Under the pieces are notes generated by a model that saw only the letters and a program-made list of their open reading frames with translations, searched no databases and was not told the DNA's origin. Below, one piece after another: positions 23,355 through 35,857 of a DNA stretch of 64,000 nt. The stretch spans positions 62,001-126,000 of the forward strand of contig SNVD02009519.1 in the NCBI GenBank assembly GCA_013180625.2, read 5' to 3'. This DNA comes from Boswellia sacra. Taxonomy: Eukaryota > Streptophyta > Magnoliopsida > Sapindales > Burseraceae. Both the position numbers and the translations under genes were made by a program. How positions within the stretch are numbered: the stretch's first letter is position 1; each line of letters opens with the position of its first letter.

Positions 23355-25545
23355 CCAGACATCTCGGGGTCGCGCTCATAGTTCTCAAGAATCAGGACCA
23401 AAACTTCAGGACCATGGCCAAAAGTAATTTTCCCTCATGTGAGGGGAACAAATGCACAAAGTTTGGGATGGTAGAACTCGGTAAATAGAATCAAAGTTCA
23501 GGACAACTGTCAGATTGTCCCGAGCCACTGTTACAATCCGCTGCAATGTGTCAGAGGTCACGACTATGGTGGGGTTCATTAGAAACGAGGTGTCGAAGAC
23601 TCCCACGAAAAGAAAAAAGGGTGGAGTGGAATAGTATTTCACCTTTCTTTCGGGAACCTGCTCAAAATGTTCGGGATCCCAGCTCTGAGCTCGAGAACGG
23701 TTTCATAAACAAGCGCAGAAGGTTCGACCACATAACTCAGGAACGATTTAAAAAGTTTGGGATGATGCTTAGATCGTCCGGAGCCCCCACTGCAATTGTC
23801 CACAACATGTAACAGTCCACAACCGTGGCTGGGCTCGTACGAAACAAGGTGTTGCAAAATCGCCGTATACGAAAAAGGGGCAGATATGAACAGTATTTCG
23901 CTTTTCTGCCGGGAATGTCTTCAAAATGCTCGAGATTTTGTCATGGGTCCCAGAAACTGTAGAAACACCTTCATAAACTTCGGGACGGCCCTGATTCTGG
24001 ATTCGATCCCAAGGCCATGTCAGTTCGATCTCATTGTCGATGTTTGCGATTTCGATCGCAAAAAATTACACTTCCATGATGCCTAAAACAACAAAAATGC
24101 CCAGATTGAAAATTACATGTAAGTTTTCTCCTTTTGTGGCAAATTTTTGTACTCTTTATGATCGGTCGACACATCTCAGGATCACACTCATAGTTCCTGG
24201 GAACCAAACCCCAACTTTAATATCATGCAAAAAAATTTTTTTCACCATCTCACCTCTCGAAACAAGTGTAAAAAGTTTCAGGAAGTAGCCCATAGAACTC
24301 GGGAAACAAAAGCAAAGTTTGGGATGACGCTTGGATCATCCAAAGCCCCAGCTGCATTTGTACGTAACTTTTCACAGTCCATGATCGTGGTGGGCCGTGC
24401 ACGAAACAAGGTGTCGAAACCTCGCACTATGAGATAAAAGGATGAAGTGAAATAGTTTTTAGCCTTAATCTTTCGAGAACGTGTTCAAAAAGTTCAGGCT
24501 CCTGCCTCTAAGCTTGGGAATGGTAGCATTAAACTTGGGGAAGGCCTGGATTCTAGATCTGACCCCATACCCATGTCGAGTCTGTCTTAATGTCAACATT
24601 TGGGATTTAGGTTGCAAAAAATTGTGCTTCTAGGATGCCTAGCTAAAACAAGGAAAATCTCGGATTGGAAATTACATGCAAGTTCTCCTTTCATAGTGAA
24701 TTTTCATCTTCTTCGGAATCGGTCCACACATCTCAAGATCATGCTCATAGTTCTTAGGAACCATGCTCAAACTTTGGGACCATACAAAAATATTTTTTTT
24801 TCCACCATCTTACTTCTCAGAACAAGTGCAAAAAGTTCAGGAAGTAGCCCATAGACCTTAGGAAACAAAAGCAAGCTCGAGACGACTCTCAAATCGTCCC
24901 AAGCCCGGCTGCAATCGTTCACAACCTTTTGCAATCCACAACAGTGGTGGGCTGCACCTGAAATAAGGTGTCGAAACCTTGCGCTATGCGAAAAAAGGGC
25001 GGAGTGGAATAGTATTTCACCTTTCTTTCACGAACATGTTCAAAAGTTTGTTATCCTGTCTTTAAGCCCGGGAAAGGCTTCATAAACTTTGGGATGGCCA
25101 CATTAGGCACATCTCAATGTCGATGTTTGCGGTTTCAATTGCCAAAAATTACGCCTCCAGGATGCCCATAACGACGAAAATGCTCAGATTGGAAATTATG
25201 TGCAAGCTTTCTCCTGGCAAATTTCCATCTTCCTCAAGGTCGGTCCACACATCTTGTGATCACGCTCATGGTTCTCGGGAACCGGGCCGAAACTTTGAGA
25301 CCATACAAAAACATATTTTTTTACTATCTCACTTATCAGAACAAGTGCAAAAAGTTCAGAAAGTAGCCCACAGAACTGGGGAAACAAAAGCAAATTTCGG
25401 GACAAATCTCAAATCATTCTAAGCCACAGCCATACTCGTCCACAACCTTTCGTAGTCTACAACCGTGTTGGGCTTTGCTCAAAACGAGGTGTCGAAACCT
25501 TGCGCTATGCGAAACAAGGGTGGAGTTGAATAGTAATTTACCTTT
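23355..25545. repeat. Diverged tandem array, about five units of roughly 0.3-0.55 kb
   Basis: A composite unit recurs with landmarks in fixed order: 'acatctc.ggatc.cgctcatagttct', 'aaaaagttcag.aagtagccca', 'tcgtcc.agcc', 'acaac.gtggtgggct', 'aa.aaggtgtcgaaacc' and 'gggcggagtggaatagtattt'. Unit starts fall near 23360, 24170, 24728 and 25250, with a partial unit starting near 23711. Spacing of the last complete units is about 558 and 522 bp. The sequence is GC-richer than its surroundings and not coding in any consistent frame. I do not recognise the family. Confidence 0.8.
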
Positions 25546-25790
25546 CAATTTTAGTGTACAATAATGTTGTGTAAGTACACGACGGAGTCGTACGTGCAAA
25601 AGATTTAGGAATTTTGCATGACCCTATCGTGCAGTTGCACAAAATGTCATGCAATAATTTTCTTTAACACTACAGAGGTAGTTATTGTAGTGCGTGATAA
25701 TGTTGTGCATGATATTATTGTCCAAAAAATAGCTTTAGAGAATTTTGCACGACTCTATCGTATATCATGAATGTCCTGCCCTTTTTTATT
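25546..25790. repeat. Foldback-rich segment after the tandem array
   Basis: Contains several short inverted repeats: acgacggagtcgt/acgtgcaaaa against ttttgcacgactctatcgt, and a cactaca...tgtagtg pair at 25669-25693. It resembles subterminal DNA of a transposon, but no bounded element could be defined. Confidence 0.4.
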
Positions 25791-25849
25791 TTGAAAAATC
25801 TATAGCAACTTAGTTGTTATATTTGATTTCCCAATTATATTTGATGACC

Positions 25850-26060
25850 AGGCTTAAGCTAGTGGTCTGTTGGCGCTTTGTTTAAAATGGCAAGGTTCGA
25901 ACCACCTCTATCATGGATTTTTGACTTTTAATAAACCATTTATTATATTACTCATATTTGATTTTCCAAAAATATTAAAAAAATAAAGCTTAGCCCGGCC
26001 GTTTTTTAGTTCTTTGTCTAAACCAAATCCCCAGGTTCAAACAATTATGCGACATTGTTT
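25850..26060 (+). mobile_element. tRNA-derived SINE-like head(s)
   Basis: 25855-25874 resembles a pol III A box (taagctagtggtctgttggc), and 25894-25903 is a canonical B-box core, ggttcgaacc, at tRNA-like spacing. A weaker second A/B pair (about 25987 and 26033-26042) follows, as in a dimer. No tRNA fold or clear tail was identified. Confidence 0.4.
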
Positions 26061-27744
26061 TTAGAGCTTTTAATTGAATTGGGTTGGGCTGGGCTCACAC
26101 ACTAATAGTTTATTTGAATGTACTGATTAGATTGTGTACATTTCTCCTTTATTAGATTTAGGAATAATATTTTAAAAAATTGCATTTGAAAATAAAAAAA
26201 TGTAAATATTCAAATCTTAACAAGATTATAATTAATATAAATATTTAATTTATAATAAAATTTATACCTAACCTAGATATTCAAATAATGATTAAATTTA
26301 TACCCAAATAAGTATTCAAATCATAATAAAATTTATACGTAATATAAATTGTGGGTCTTGGATAAAGTACGAGTTACTCATTTATAACTATTTTTTATAC
26401 AACCTGAGTTGAGAATATATCAATAGGTAGGTGGAAAATGAAAATAAATAAATGAGCTTAATTAAATGACATGATAATTATCCATCTAATGACATTTTAC
26501 TAACTTAGATTGTATAAGATATTGATTATAAATGAGTTGTATATATAGTATTATTCAAACAAAAATAAATAAAAGAAGTAACAATCCATGACACAGTAAT
26601 TATATTTCAAGTAAGATTTTACTAACTTAGGCTGTGGAGAAAATTGGTTGTAAATAAGTTCTAGGTGTAGTATTGTTCCACTCAAAAAATAAATCCATAT
26701 CCACAAATTAGAAACCTATATCTAAATCATGATTGTTGTTCAATTTCAGAAAGAGATGTTACATCGAGGAGAAAAACCCAGAGGATGCAACTACCCCCTT
26801 TTCTGTTATCGTCGAAGAACAACTAGAACAGCTCCTACTCACAGTTGGTCGCACCCACTAAACACGAACTACCATGGCAAATGCAATCCCTGCACTCCTA
26901 GCCCTGAATGCCACATTGCGCGCCAAACTTCCATGCCCCATGCCTAAATGCAACACAATATTTTAAAGCAAAACTATAACACCTTGCACTAAAACCCCAT
27001 ACCTTAACTCCAACCATGATCTTAACTTCAATCGCCAAACCCTTGAGACTCAAATGCCAAAACCCCTCAGTCCTAAACTCCCTAAACAACCACATACCCA
27101 ACTGGCAGACATGCAGGACGATCGTGAAACAAATTCTTTAAATGCGAGTAAGTTGGAAACGAATTGAATAATTATATGTCACATTCTTCCATTTAATTAA
27201 GAATCCAACATAATTTTTTCGCTTTGATGTCTCAGTGAAGCAAAGCTTATTCCTAAACTCCCTTTGTAAATTTTATGCAATCTATCAATCCTAGTAGCTC
27301 TTTTTGTATCAAAAAGAAGACTTTTGTTTGAAGAATTAATGTCGGATAACATATCATGCTATGTTTGATTTGTACAAAAGTTGTTTGGTTTAAAAAATAT
27401 AGTAGCTTTGTAGACAGTTGACGTTGTTTGATTTAATAAGTAAATTATTGGGAAAATTCAAATTTTGATGCAAATTTAGGGGTCTCAATGAAATATAATC
27501 CATTCCCTAAAAAATTGATGTGGTTGTGACCTTTTTCTTCAATTAATCAATTCATTCCTTCCTTTCATTCCTTTCATAGTTCTTCTTTAATCTCCCTTCG
27601 ATTTTGGGTATTTGTAGTATTACCAAATTATTTGAATAATTACAGTTTGGTCCAACTATTCGGGTAATTGTAGTTTGGTCCAATAGTTGTGGTATTTGTA
27701 TTGTAGCCCAAAAGTTTGTAATTCTCTTTGAAGATAGTAGAAAG
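26061..27744. other. Spacer, nothing recognised
   Basis: AT-rich apart from a C-rich stretch at 26760-27110. An open frame there (26729-26947) has low-complexity composition, and I do not regard it as a gene. Confidence 0.5.
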
Positions 27745-27925
27745 TTTTTTCAGCGGCGCCCGAGGACGCAGGTACTAATACCGAACCTCGTTAAATTTTG
27801 GTGTTCTTTCTATTTCTACATTGATGGTTGATTGGTTGCCTCTTTAGTTGCTATTATATTCAATTATCTAGCATAGTTTGTGGTTGTGCATTTGGTTATT
27901 TTTGTTGGTTTCGCTTCCACCTTGT
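27745..27925 (+). mobile_element. Copia-like LTR 3' portion (candidate)
   Basis: The run 'gcccgaggacgcaggt...ccgaacctcgttaa...ttggtgttctttct' resembles the conserved U5 region of plant copia LTRs (known pattern, matched from memory). No partner LTR, primer site or target duplication was found, so it would be a fragment. Confidence 0.35.
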
Positions 27926-30084
27926 GCAACAATTGATTAAGTCATTTTTCTTGCATGAGTTACAAATGTGTGAATGTATAAACATTAGAAATGTAAGCTT
28001 GCATAAGTTGTGAAAGTGTGTTACCAATTTTCTATTTGTTATTCATGTCACATTAAAATATGTATATTGTCATTAGTATTATACTTTGACATGTAGATTT
28101 CAACTTGGCTATCTTTTTGTGTGTATATATATATTTCTGTGATTTATAAAAAAGGGATAAATGTAGTTCAAACATTATGATAATTGCATAGCTTTTGTGT
28201 TTTAAATATTATGTTTTACTAAACTCTTCTCTTAACCTTGTTTATTTAGAATATTTTATTTTGATCCTAGGGAGAGCCCAATGCTTTCAAATTGTGTTGA
28301 CAACAAAAATGTGTATTTAGAGTTATTGGCTTAACTTAGTATCGACATTGGATCTCTTTAATCAACCTCAAGACAATATGATGGTAGTAGGAATTTTTTT
28401 TATTTGAGGTAATACAAAATTATTTATGTTATTTCTACTCTTATCTAGTTAGCATGATTATTTATTTATCATAGAAAAGTACTGTTCTTGTGATATATTA
28501 AATCTCCGTTTATTTGTGGTTACTCATATTTTTTGAAATGAGATTATTAATGCATGATGCATTGAGTTACAAAAAGTTGTTACACCTATTTATTTTAATT
28601 CATTTTTGAGTTGTGTTGGAAGATATTGAAACATATATCATTTCTTCAAATGTTATGCTTCAAGAACGATGATCTTAATAGCAAATGCATGAGTTTAAGT
28701 ATATTGTATTACAATTTTTGTAATAGTATTTGTGTGCACTGTGCTAAATATTTTTTATTTCCTTCTTGATATAGATTAATAAATCCTTGCAGTTATTAAT
28801 TATCGATATTAATAGCTTGCGGTTACTAAAATATGATGAGGAGATTATTTGTTTCTCTTGCTTATATATGAATCTTAATTTTGTATATCAACTTATTTTA
28901 TTACGCTTGTCTAGTAAATATTGAAATTTTCTTATTGTTTTCAAAGAATATAGATGAGTTACATGTAGTGATTTTATGATCAAAACCTTTTATGAGTTTT
29001 TACTATGGTCTAATAAAAATTTCAGTTATGAAAATTCTTACTCCTGATATTTATTACAAATTGATTATTTATGACTTAATTAATTTTATATGTTACTAAT
29101 TAAGTGTGTTATTATTTTGAAGCAAGACAATCTTTGATCTTGGTTGCATATTATTATAAATTGATTTAGAATTCAATTTGTATGTTACTTGCATTTATTA
29201 AATTTTTTATTACGCATTTTCATGTGTTTATTAGAAACTTATATGTAAAGTGGTGGGCTATTAATTCATAGTTTCTTGTGGTTATCATGCATATTAGATG
29301 ACAACTTCTAAATAATTGATAACTAAAGTATGTTAAGAAGACTAATAGATTATTATGATAATTTATGTGGTTGTATTGAATAAAATTGTAGAATAAATGC
29401 TAATGATTATTATTAAATACGTATATAAGTTATATATTATATTTGCAGTTTTAGCAATAAATATCTTATTAATGTGAGGATTGAAAAAATATTTTTAATG
29501 TGGGGTTTCTAGTTTTTCAGTAGTTTTATATTTTAGTTCTTAATTTTGTACAATTAAGATGACAATAATTTGAGTGTAGTTATTATTTTTGATGAGTTTT
29601 AAAATTTAATAAATTAGTGCATTAATATTTTATGGAGTTATTGCTAGTGTATTTAAAATGTTACTTAATGTAGGGGTTTTCTTTATTTCATGGTTGTTAA
29701 TATTTTTATGATATTTTGAGAAAACAAAGTGATATTATAAATTATTAGATGATTATTAATTTTGTATATGAGTTTGAAAATTTTATTACTTATGAGGTGA
29801 TTAAGTGCTCCTTCAAATTTCTTTATTGCGCATTTGATATTCTTATGCTCTCTAACATTTCAAAATTAGTTTTTTTGGAGTGTTCATGAGCTATTTAGAA
29901 GCTTGAAAAGTTAAAAATTGGAGTTTTTGGTCTTGGATGACGAAGGTTGAAGATGACGAGTGTTAGATTTTGATGCGTCTGGTGTTGAGCTCGACAATTG
30001 ACACAAAACTGAAGCATTGTCGGGAGTCGAGACCGACACTATACGTGTTGAAATCTAACACTTGTCACTTGTAGGAGTGAAACC
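27926..30084. other. Spacer, nothing recognised
   Basis: Very T-rich, AT-rich sequence with no reading frame, repeat or element boundary that I could support. Confidence 0.5.
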
Positions 30085-30195
30085 GACACTTGATATAGTC
30101 TTCTTGAGTGTCAATTTCAAATGTCCGACACTCCATACAGTCTTATCGAGTGTCAATTTCAAATGTCCACTACTCAATATATCTATCCAGTTTTT
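30085..30195. repeat. 42-bp tandem repeat, about 2.6 copies
   Basis: Units 30085-30126 and 30127-30168 share 'gagtgtcaatttcaaatgtc'; a partial third unit follows. The remaining 30196-30848 is spacer with nothing recognised. Confidence 0.85.
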
Positions 30196-30848
30196 TCGAG
30201 CAAAAAAATAGACAGTGACAGATATCTTTCGTTTTTTTGTCGAATATTGTCCGATCGGATGCTTGACACTCGATGATTTCAATCAATCTTTCTCGAATGT
30301 TTATCTTCTTCGTAAAAAACCTAGATTTCATCAATTTCATTTCACTATATGCATCAATATATTGTAGAATCACTTCAATACATCTCAAATTCACTTTCTT
30401 AGCTTATTTTTCAACTGATTTAGTGTTGTGAAGAAGAGTTTGAAGATGAAAGGAAGAACAAAAGAATGAAAAGAATAGTTGTTGCTCTTATTTGATGAAG
30501 AGGAGTATGCAAATAATTTCTCAGCCCAAATGATCACTGTATCAAAATTTGTAGGGAGTGGGTTACATTTCAAGGAGACCCCTTAATTTGGCTCAAAATT
30601 TAAAATTTTTCTAAATTACTTGTTGCACGTGTGAGGGTATAATGGTCATTCAAAACATCTTGATACAAAAAATTAACGTTGGAATGAAATGGGGACTAAA
30701 TGGTGGGGGGTTCTATTATTTCTGAAAAGGTCGGGGGTTATTGGGGACAAATAGGGCGGTCGTCACCGTAGAACAAAAAAGTGATGGAAATTGGTGCCCC
30801 TTTCTCTCTGGAATCTCAAAACTCCATTCCAAAATCCAATCATTAGCC

Positions 30849-33786
30849 ATGTCAATGCATAGAAGAACTTTGCTCAAGGCCATTGTACTCGGTGACAGCG
30901 GGTGAGCTGTGTCTCCTCTTGTTTTCCTCTAATTTATTTTATTAATTGAATCTGTGGAATTGGCTTGGCTAGCTATGGTACCATGACGACGGCATTACCG
31001 GTCTAAATTTTGATAACCAAAGCAACTAAGTAACGTCTTTTGTCGGTAATGTTACCGTTACCGCTACTGTAGTAAGAACAATTCAATGAATCTGTGAAGT
31101 CTTATAATTAATTAATTTTGTTTAATGTTCAGGGTGGGCAAGACGTCGTTGATGAATCAGTATTCTTGAATTGGAACGACTGCTTAGTTAATCTTAATTG
31201 TAAGACTTGTTTTTCTTAATAAGATCTTCTAAATTTGAATTTTTTTTTCTTTTGTACTGATCAACTATTAGTTTCTTGGAATTTATGCTACTTACTCGAT
31301 CAGTAATGTTACTTGCTAGTGTTTCTTCTTATTTCTAGTTTTTGTTACTGGTAAAGTGAGATATTGCTTGTAACACGTATGGCATTCTGTGTTGTAACAT
31401 TACCCTACGCAACCTGACACCTGTAGGTGGTTTTATATGGTTGATTTTGATGGGATTGGAATTTTAATGGTTGATGGGGACTGTTTAATTTGATTGAAGA
31501 TTAGAAGTAGTTTGTTAACTGTTGTGGACAGCTTGTATCTTCGGTCCTTAATTGCTTTATCTAGATTTGTTCATAAGAAGTTTAGTCAGCATTATAAAGC
31601 TGCGATTTGTGCTGACTTTGTGACTAAAGAACTTCAAATAGATGACAAGCTTGTCACACTACAAGTGGGTATTTCTTTTTTTGGTGCAATGGGATTTCTA
31701 CATTTTGTGTAGTGTAATATGGACTGTGTCTTAAGGGCTTTTGTAATGTTAAATGGTCATGTCTTTCGTTTTGTAGATATGGGATACATCCGGGCAAGAG
31801 AGATTTCAAAGGCTTAGAGTTGCTTTCGATAGAGGGGTGGATCGTGGTGTTCTAGTTTATGACGTCAATGTAATTAAATCGTTTGATACACTTGATACTT
31901 GGCATGAGGAGTTTCTTAAACAGTTCTGTGGTGATCATTTTCATTTCGTAGATAAAAACATGCTTATAAGGTCTGTCTGATTTATATTATCATGATTTAT
32001 ATTAGCACCTTACTAATGTTTTAATACTGTTGAATTTTAAATCATAATATATTAATCAATATATATTAGTGTTCTTTTTCCCCTGATAATTTCGGCTCCT
32101 ATAGGACTTTTTGGGGTCTAAAGATTTGAGATAAAACTTCTGATAAATTCTACTGAAAATAGTTTTGTTGTTGCTCTGTCAATGATTTGTTCATACTTTG
32201 GTTCAAAAATTCTGGTACTTATCCAGTAGTACTTACATTAAGACACCTCTTTTGCTTGAATTCTTACTGGTTTATGGTGTGATGAGAAATCTTTTATGTA
32301 GGAAAAAGCTTTCATATTCATAGGGAGTGAGACTAATTTTGATAATTCTGTCTTATTTTAGCTTAATCTTTGTCAAAGTTATGGTGAGAATTTTTATGGA
32401 TGTTGAAAAGAGGTCTTGATTGTTGTCATCCAAGTTGGCATAGCTGTATGGTTGGAATGGGAAGTTTCTGACACTAAATTTAGTTGTAGAATTTGGAATT
32501 GGTTTTACAACTAGTATTTTCAAAGGGGATATATTTGGGGGCTTAGATCGTTTTCCCAATCAGTTTGGCTTGGATTCTTATGGTGCCACCAATATTACTT
32601 TCTCATTTGAACCGTTTTGACATTATAAAAACATTTGGGAACTTGCTGTTCTTTTTTCTTTTTAATTAGTTTTTATTACCTGTTTTTATTTAGTATCATT
32701 ACATAAGATGCAGGTATTAGGTGTGATTCCATTTGTATACAGAAATTTATTTTAAAGACCAAACTTCTGGTATACAGAATGAACAATTTGTCTTGATATG
32801 CTGCCAATAGGAAGTCATGGGTATTAAGGAACAAAAATGACACCATAGGAATCCAGTAAGAAATTTAGTGGTCAGAAATACTGACTCTTAGCTATCTAGA
32901 ATCTTGATCCTATATATGTTACAATATTTTTTTTTTACATTAATTTTTTTTTTTTTAAAATCCTAGTGTCTTCTCTTTCTGCAGAATGCTGAAAGGCATG
33001 GTTGAGCTCCTACTTAATTTAATTTAACTTTTTGTTGTGATAAAACCATGGAACAGCTTTGGCTTTACACTAATTTAATTTTATGCAGTTCGTAATAGGC
33101 GAGTTGAATATCTGGGTATTGCGCCTCTAGCGCTTAAACCTGTTTTGGCCTCTTCGGTGAAGACATGTAACAGAACATGATTTAATTGGTGCTGTCCATT
33201 ATTACTTAAGAGGTTGAAGCAATGCATTATATTCCCATCTCCACTTTTGTTTCTTTTGATTGCTTCATCTCTTTAAATAAACATTGGTGGTCTATTACTG
33301 TTTTTATAGATATATATCAGCTTGTTATGAAGTTTTAATGGCTATTATGGGATTGATTTTTTATTTTTATTTATTTATTTTTGAGTCAATGATAGAAAAC
33401 TTTCCTTTTGCATTTTTATTTTGTTAGACTTGTCTTTCTGGTTTGAATGTTGATATAGTTTGAATTCTCATTGTGTCCAAGGCTAACCCAAAAAACCCCA
33501 GGATATTCCCATTTACAGTGGTTGGAAACAGGATTGACATTGAAGGTGGGAATAGTCAGGTGGTAAGAATATTAAATTTTGTTGCTGACGGAAATTCCTC
33601 TGTTCTTTGTTCTCTTTTGATCTAATTGATGTCTGTACAGGTGTCTGAAAAGAAAGCAAAGGATTGGTGTGGCTCAAAGGGAAGCATACCTTACTTTGAG
33701 ACCTCAGCGAAAGAGGACATCAATGTTGATGCTGCTTTCTTGAGTATTGCTAAAACTGCTCTAGCCAATGAGCATGAGCAGGACAT
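30849..33786 (+). pseudogene. Rab7-type small GTPase (RABG3-like) pseudogene, intron-bearing
   Basis: Six exons can be followed: 30849-30902 (MSMHRRTLLKAIVLGDSG), 31133-31159 (GVGKTSLMN), 31565-31664 ([11 protein letters not shown]...), 31777-31923 ([10 protein letters not shown]...), 33482-33562 and 33641-33786 ([10 protein letters not shown]...FETSAK). Introns are retained, so it arose by DNA duplication, not retroposition. Against family knowledge it is damaged. The switch-I TIGADF reads AICADF, DTAGQE is DTSGQE, NKxD is NRID, the donor after exon 4 lacks its GT (CAG|TTCTG), and no last exon with a prenylated double-cysteine tail was found downstream. Functional Rab7 acts in late endosome-to-vacuole traffic; this copy probably does not. 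Confidence 0.85.
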
Positions 33787-35030
33787 GTAAGTCCACATTT
33801 TACACACCACTTATGCGGTAGCATTGACATAATTTATAAAAATAGTCAATAGTATAGTCTACTTGGGGCCTTCTGCTTTGGAAGATAGCATTATTTTGTT
33901 TTACATTGTCTCATCTGAGCTTTTGATACTCATTTGTGAGCCATTTTGTGGCCTAGAAATCACATAGTATGACATCTTCACAGACAGTTCATTAACATTC
34001 AAGCACACTTAAAATTTGGTGACATAAAGACATGGACCTTGTAAACATTATCACTAAGTTCAGAAAGTGCAGAGCATGGGATCACTGGTTTTCTCACATG
34101 AAATTTCTTGGACAGGAGTGACTAATTCTATGTACGTTACATTTGAGTGGATGAATACAATTGTTTGCTTTAAGTACCCTTTATCTTGTCGTCTTATTAC
34201 CAGTTTAAGTAGCTTGAGTAAGTGTTAGTTCACTTGGGTAGCAGTAATTTGGCTGGATGATATCAAGCCTTAAGTAGGTTAACATAAGTGAGGTATACAT
34301 GAGAAACAAAATGTACATATAGAGTTTTTTTCTAGCCACACAGAGGGTATTATTTATGAACGGAAGAAAGGTGAAAATTATATATTACAATTCTATGATG
34401 GTTGATTTCTAGCTGTTGGGCTTTGGAAGTGTGTGGCTGTGAAATCTTGTTCGCTTGTTTCCAACATATATATATATTTTTTTATTGTGTACAACTAATG
34501 TTTGCCCGGTATAAAACCCATACTCTTTTCACCACTAGCACTTTCTTTTACACAGTAATTACTATTATTCTATTGGATGGTTAAATATTATTGTAGCATA
34601 TACATGTCTTGTTGAATTAATGGCTGAGTATGCATTTTTCCCCCATTGATTAGATTTTTAGAAGATAATCTAATTATAGAGTAAAATAATGATAAGGCAT
34701 ACTTCTATTCAGGGTAATAAAAATTGTGTATGCCTACAGAAATGTGGTATGGTGCCATGCGTGCTATAGTTTAGTTAGGGCTGGAAACGACCTAATACCT
34801 ATTTATCTGCTCATCTGCTCCACATATTAAAACGGCGGGTAATTGACATAGTTTTACGAGTTCGTAGTATTATTTTATCTCATTTATTTGGTCATAATGG
34901 TTGCCTGAAATTGTTTAGGTATGAGTACCTGTCCTAAATTCATTTACCATCCCGTGTCAAAAGTTTATATGACAATTAGAGCAAGATTGAGCTTTTCACC
35001 TAAATCTTTCCCTGATGCACCTTCCTTAAC
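33787..35030. other. Spacer between Rab7 pseudogene and duplication copy A
   Basis: No Rab7 last exon and no other gene or element recognised. Confidence 0.5.
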
Positions 35031-35452
35031 TTCCTCTAGTTCCATATTATTTCTCCTTGAGAGGAAAGAGACGACTGCACTCTGTTTGGTTGCTAGAAAA
35101 GCTAAGGAAAAATAAAGGTAGATGATTAGAAGTAGTTGTGTTTACTTTTGTTTTAATAGTGGTGGTTTGACTCTTGTTTTTTTGATGTTCTCTTTTCGTT
35201 ATTAAAAAGAGTGAAGATTATAGATCAACTTGGCTAACGAAGCTTGCAGGCTTCAAAAGTATGGAGGAGGAGATAGAGAAACAAAAGCTAAAAATTGAAG
35301 AAATTGAGAAAGAAACAATGAGCCTGAAAAACAAATGGGTCGACCCAGAAACAGAAAGCGTGAAGGCAAAAGTACCGACAGTAGAGATCCACTTGTATCG
35401 TTAGGGGACCGATCGATGTGTTCAAGTCAGCGTTGGGTGGGTGGGAGCAGGA

Positions 35453-35857
35453 TGATAGGATTTACACTTGCTCACAGATTAATCACACATGCAATCAGAT
35501 AATAGAGAAGAAAAACAGACAGTGGAAATTAGAATAGAAGGAAGCAGAAGATGATTAGTGTGTTGTATTCAGAGTGAAGCAGGCTATTCGAGAGGCCTAC
35601 AAGCTCTCCCAAGAGACAAATAATCTTATAAAAAATAAGAGAATTCTCCATCCCCTTTCTCTCCCCTGACTCTCCCTAATATTCTCTAACTAACTCCTCT
35701 CTTCCAGCTGAGCAGGCACAAAACTAACTTTCAGCCCTTATTCCAAACAGAAATGAAAAAAAGAAAAAAGAAATAAATATTTCCCAACATGTCCTCCTAC
35801 TTTTGGCGCCTAGAGTAAGTGAATCTGATTGGAGGCTTCATCTGTGGGAGCCTATCA
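35453..35857 (-). repeat. Chromovirus LTR (3' LTR on the minus strand)
   Basis: 405 bp, TGATAGG...CCTATCA. The tail of the pol reading frame runs through the polypurine tract into this LTR and stops inside it (35797), a compact arrangement. Confidence 0.92.

Noticed and set aside
25669..25693. cactaca...tgtagtg inverted pair as a CACTA element end
   Set aside because: The pair is only 25 bp apart, faces inward on itself and lacks the usual adjoining A-rich terminus or target duplication.
25894..25903. tRNA gene at the B-box
   Set aside because: No acceptor stem or anticodon arm can be folded around it; better read as a SINE-like head.
26729..26947. 72-residue frame in a C-rich stretch
   Set aside because: Composition-driven; no homology I recognise and no surrounding gene structure.
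31164..31568. Apparent insertion and stop after GVGKTSLMNQY in the Rab7 copy
   Set aside because: Splicing at CA|GTATTC and CTAG|ATTTG removes it and restores MNQFVHKKF, so it is an intron, not a lesion.
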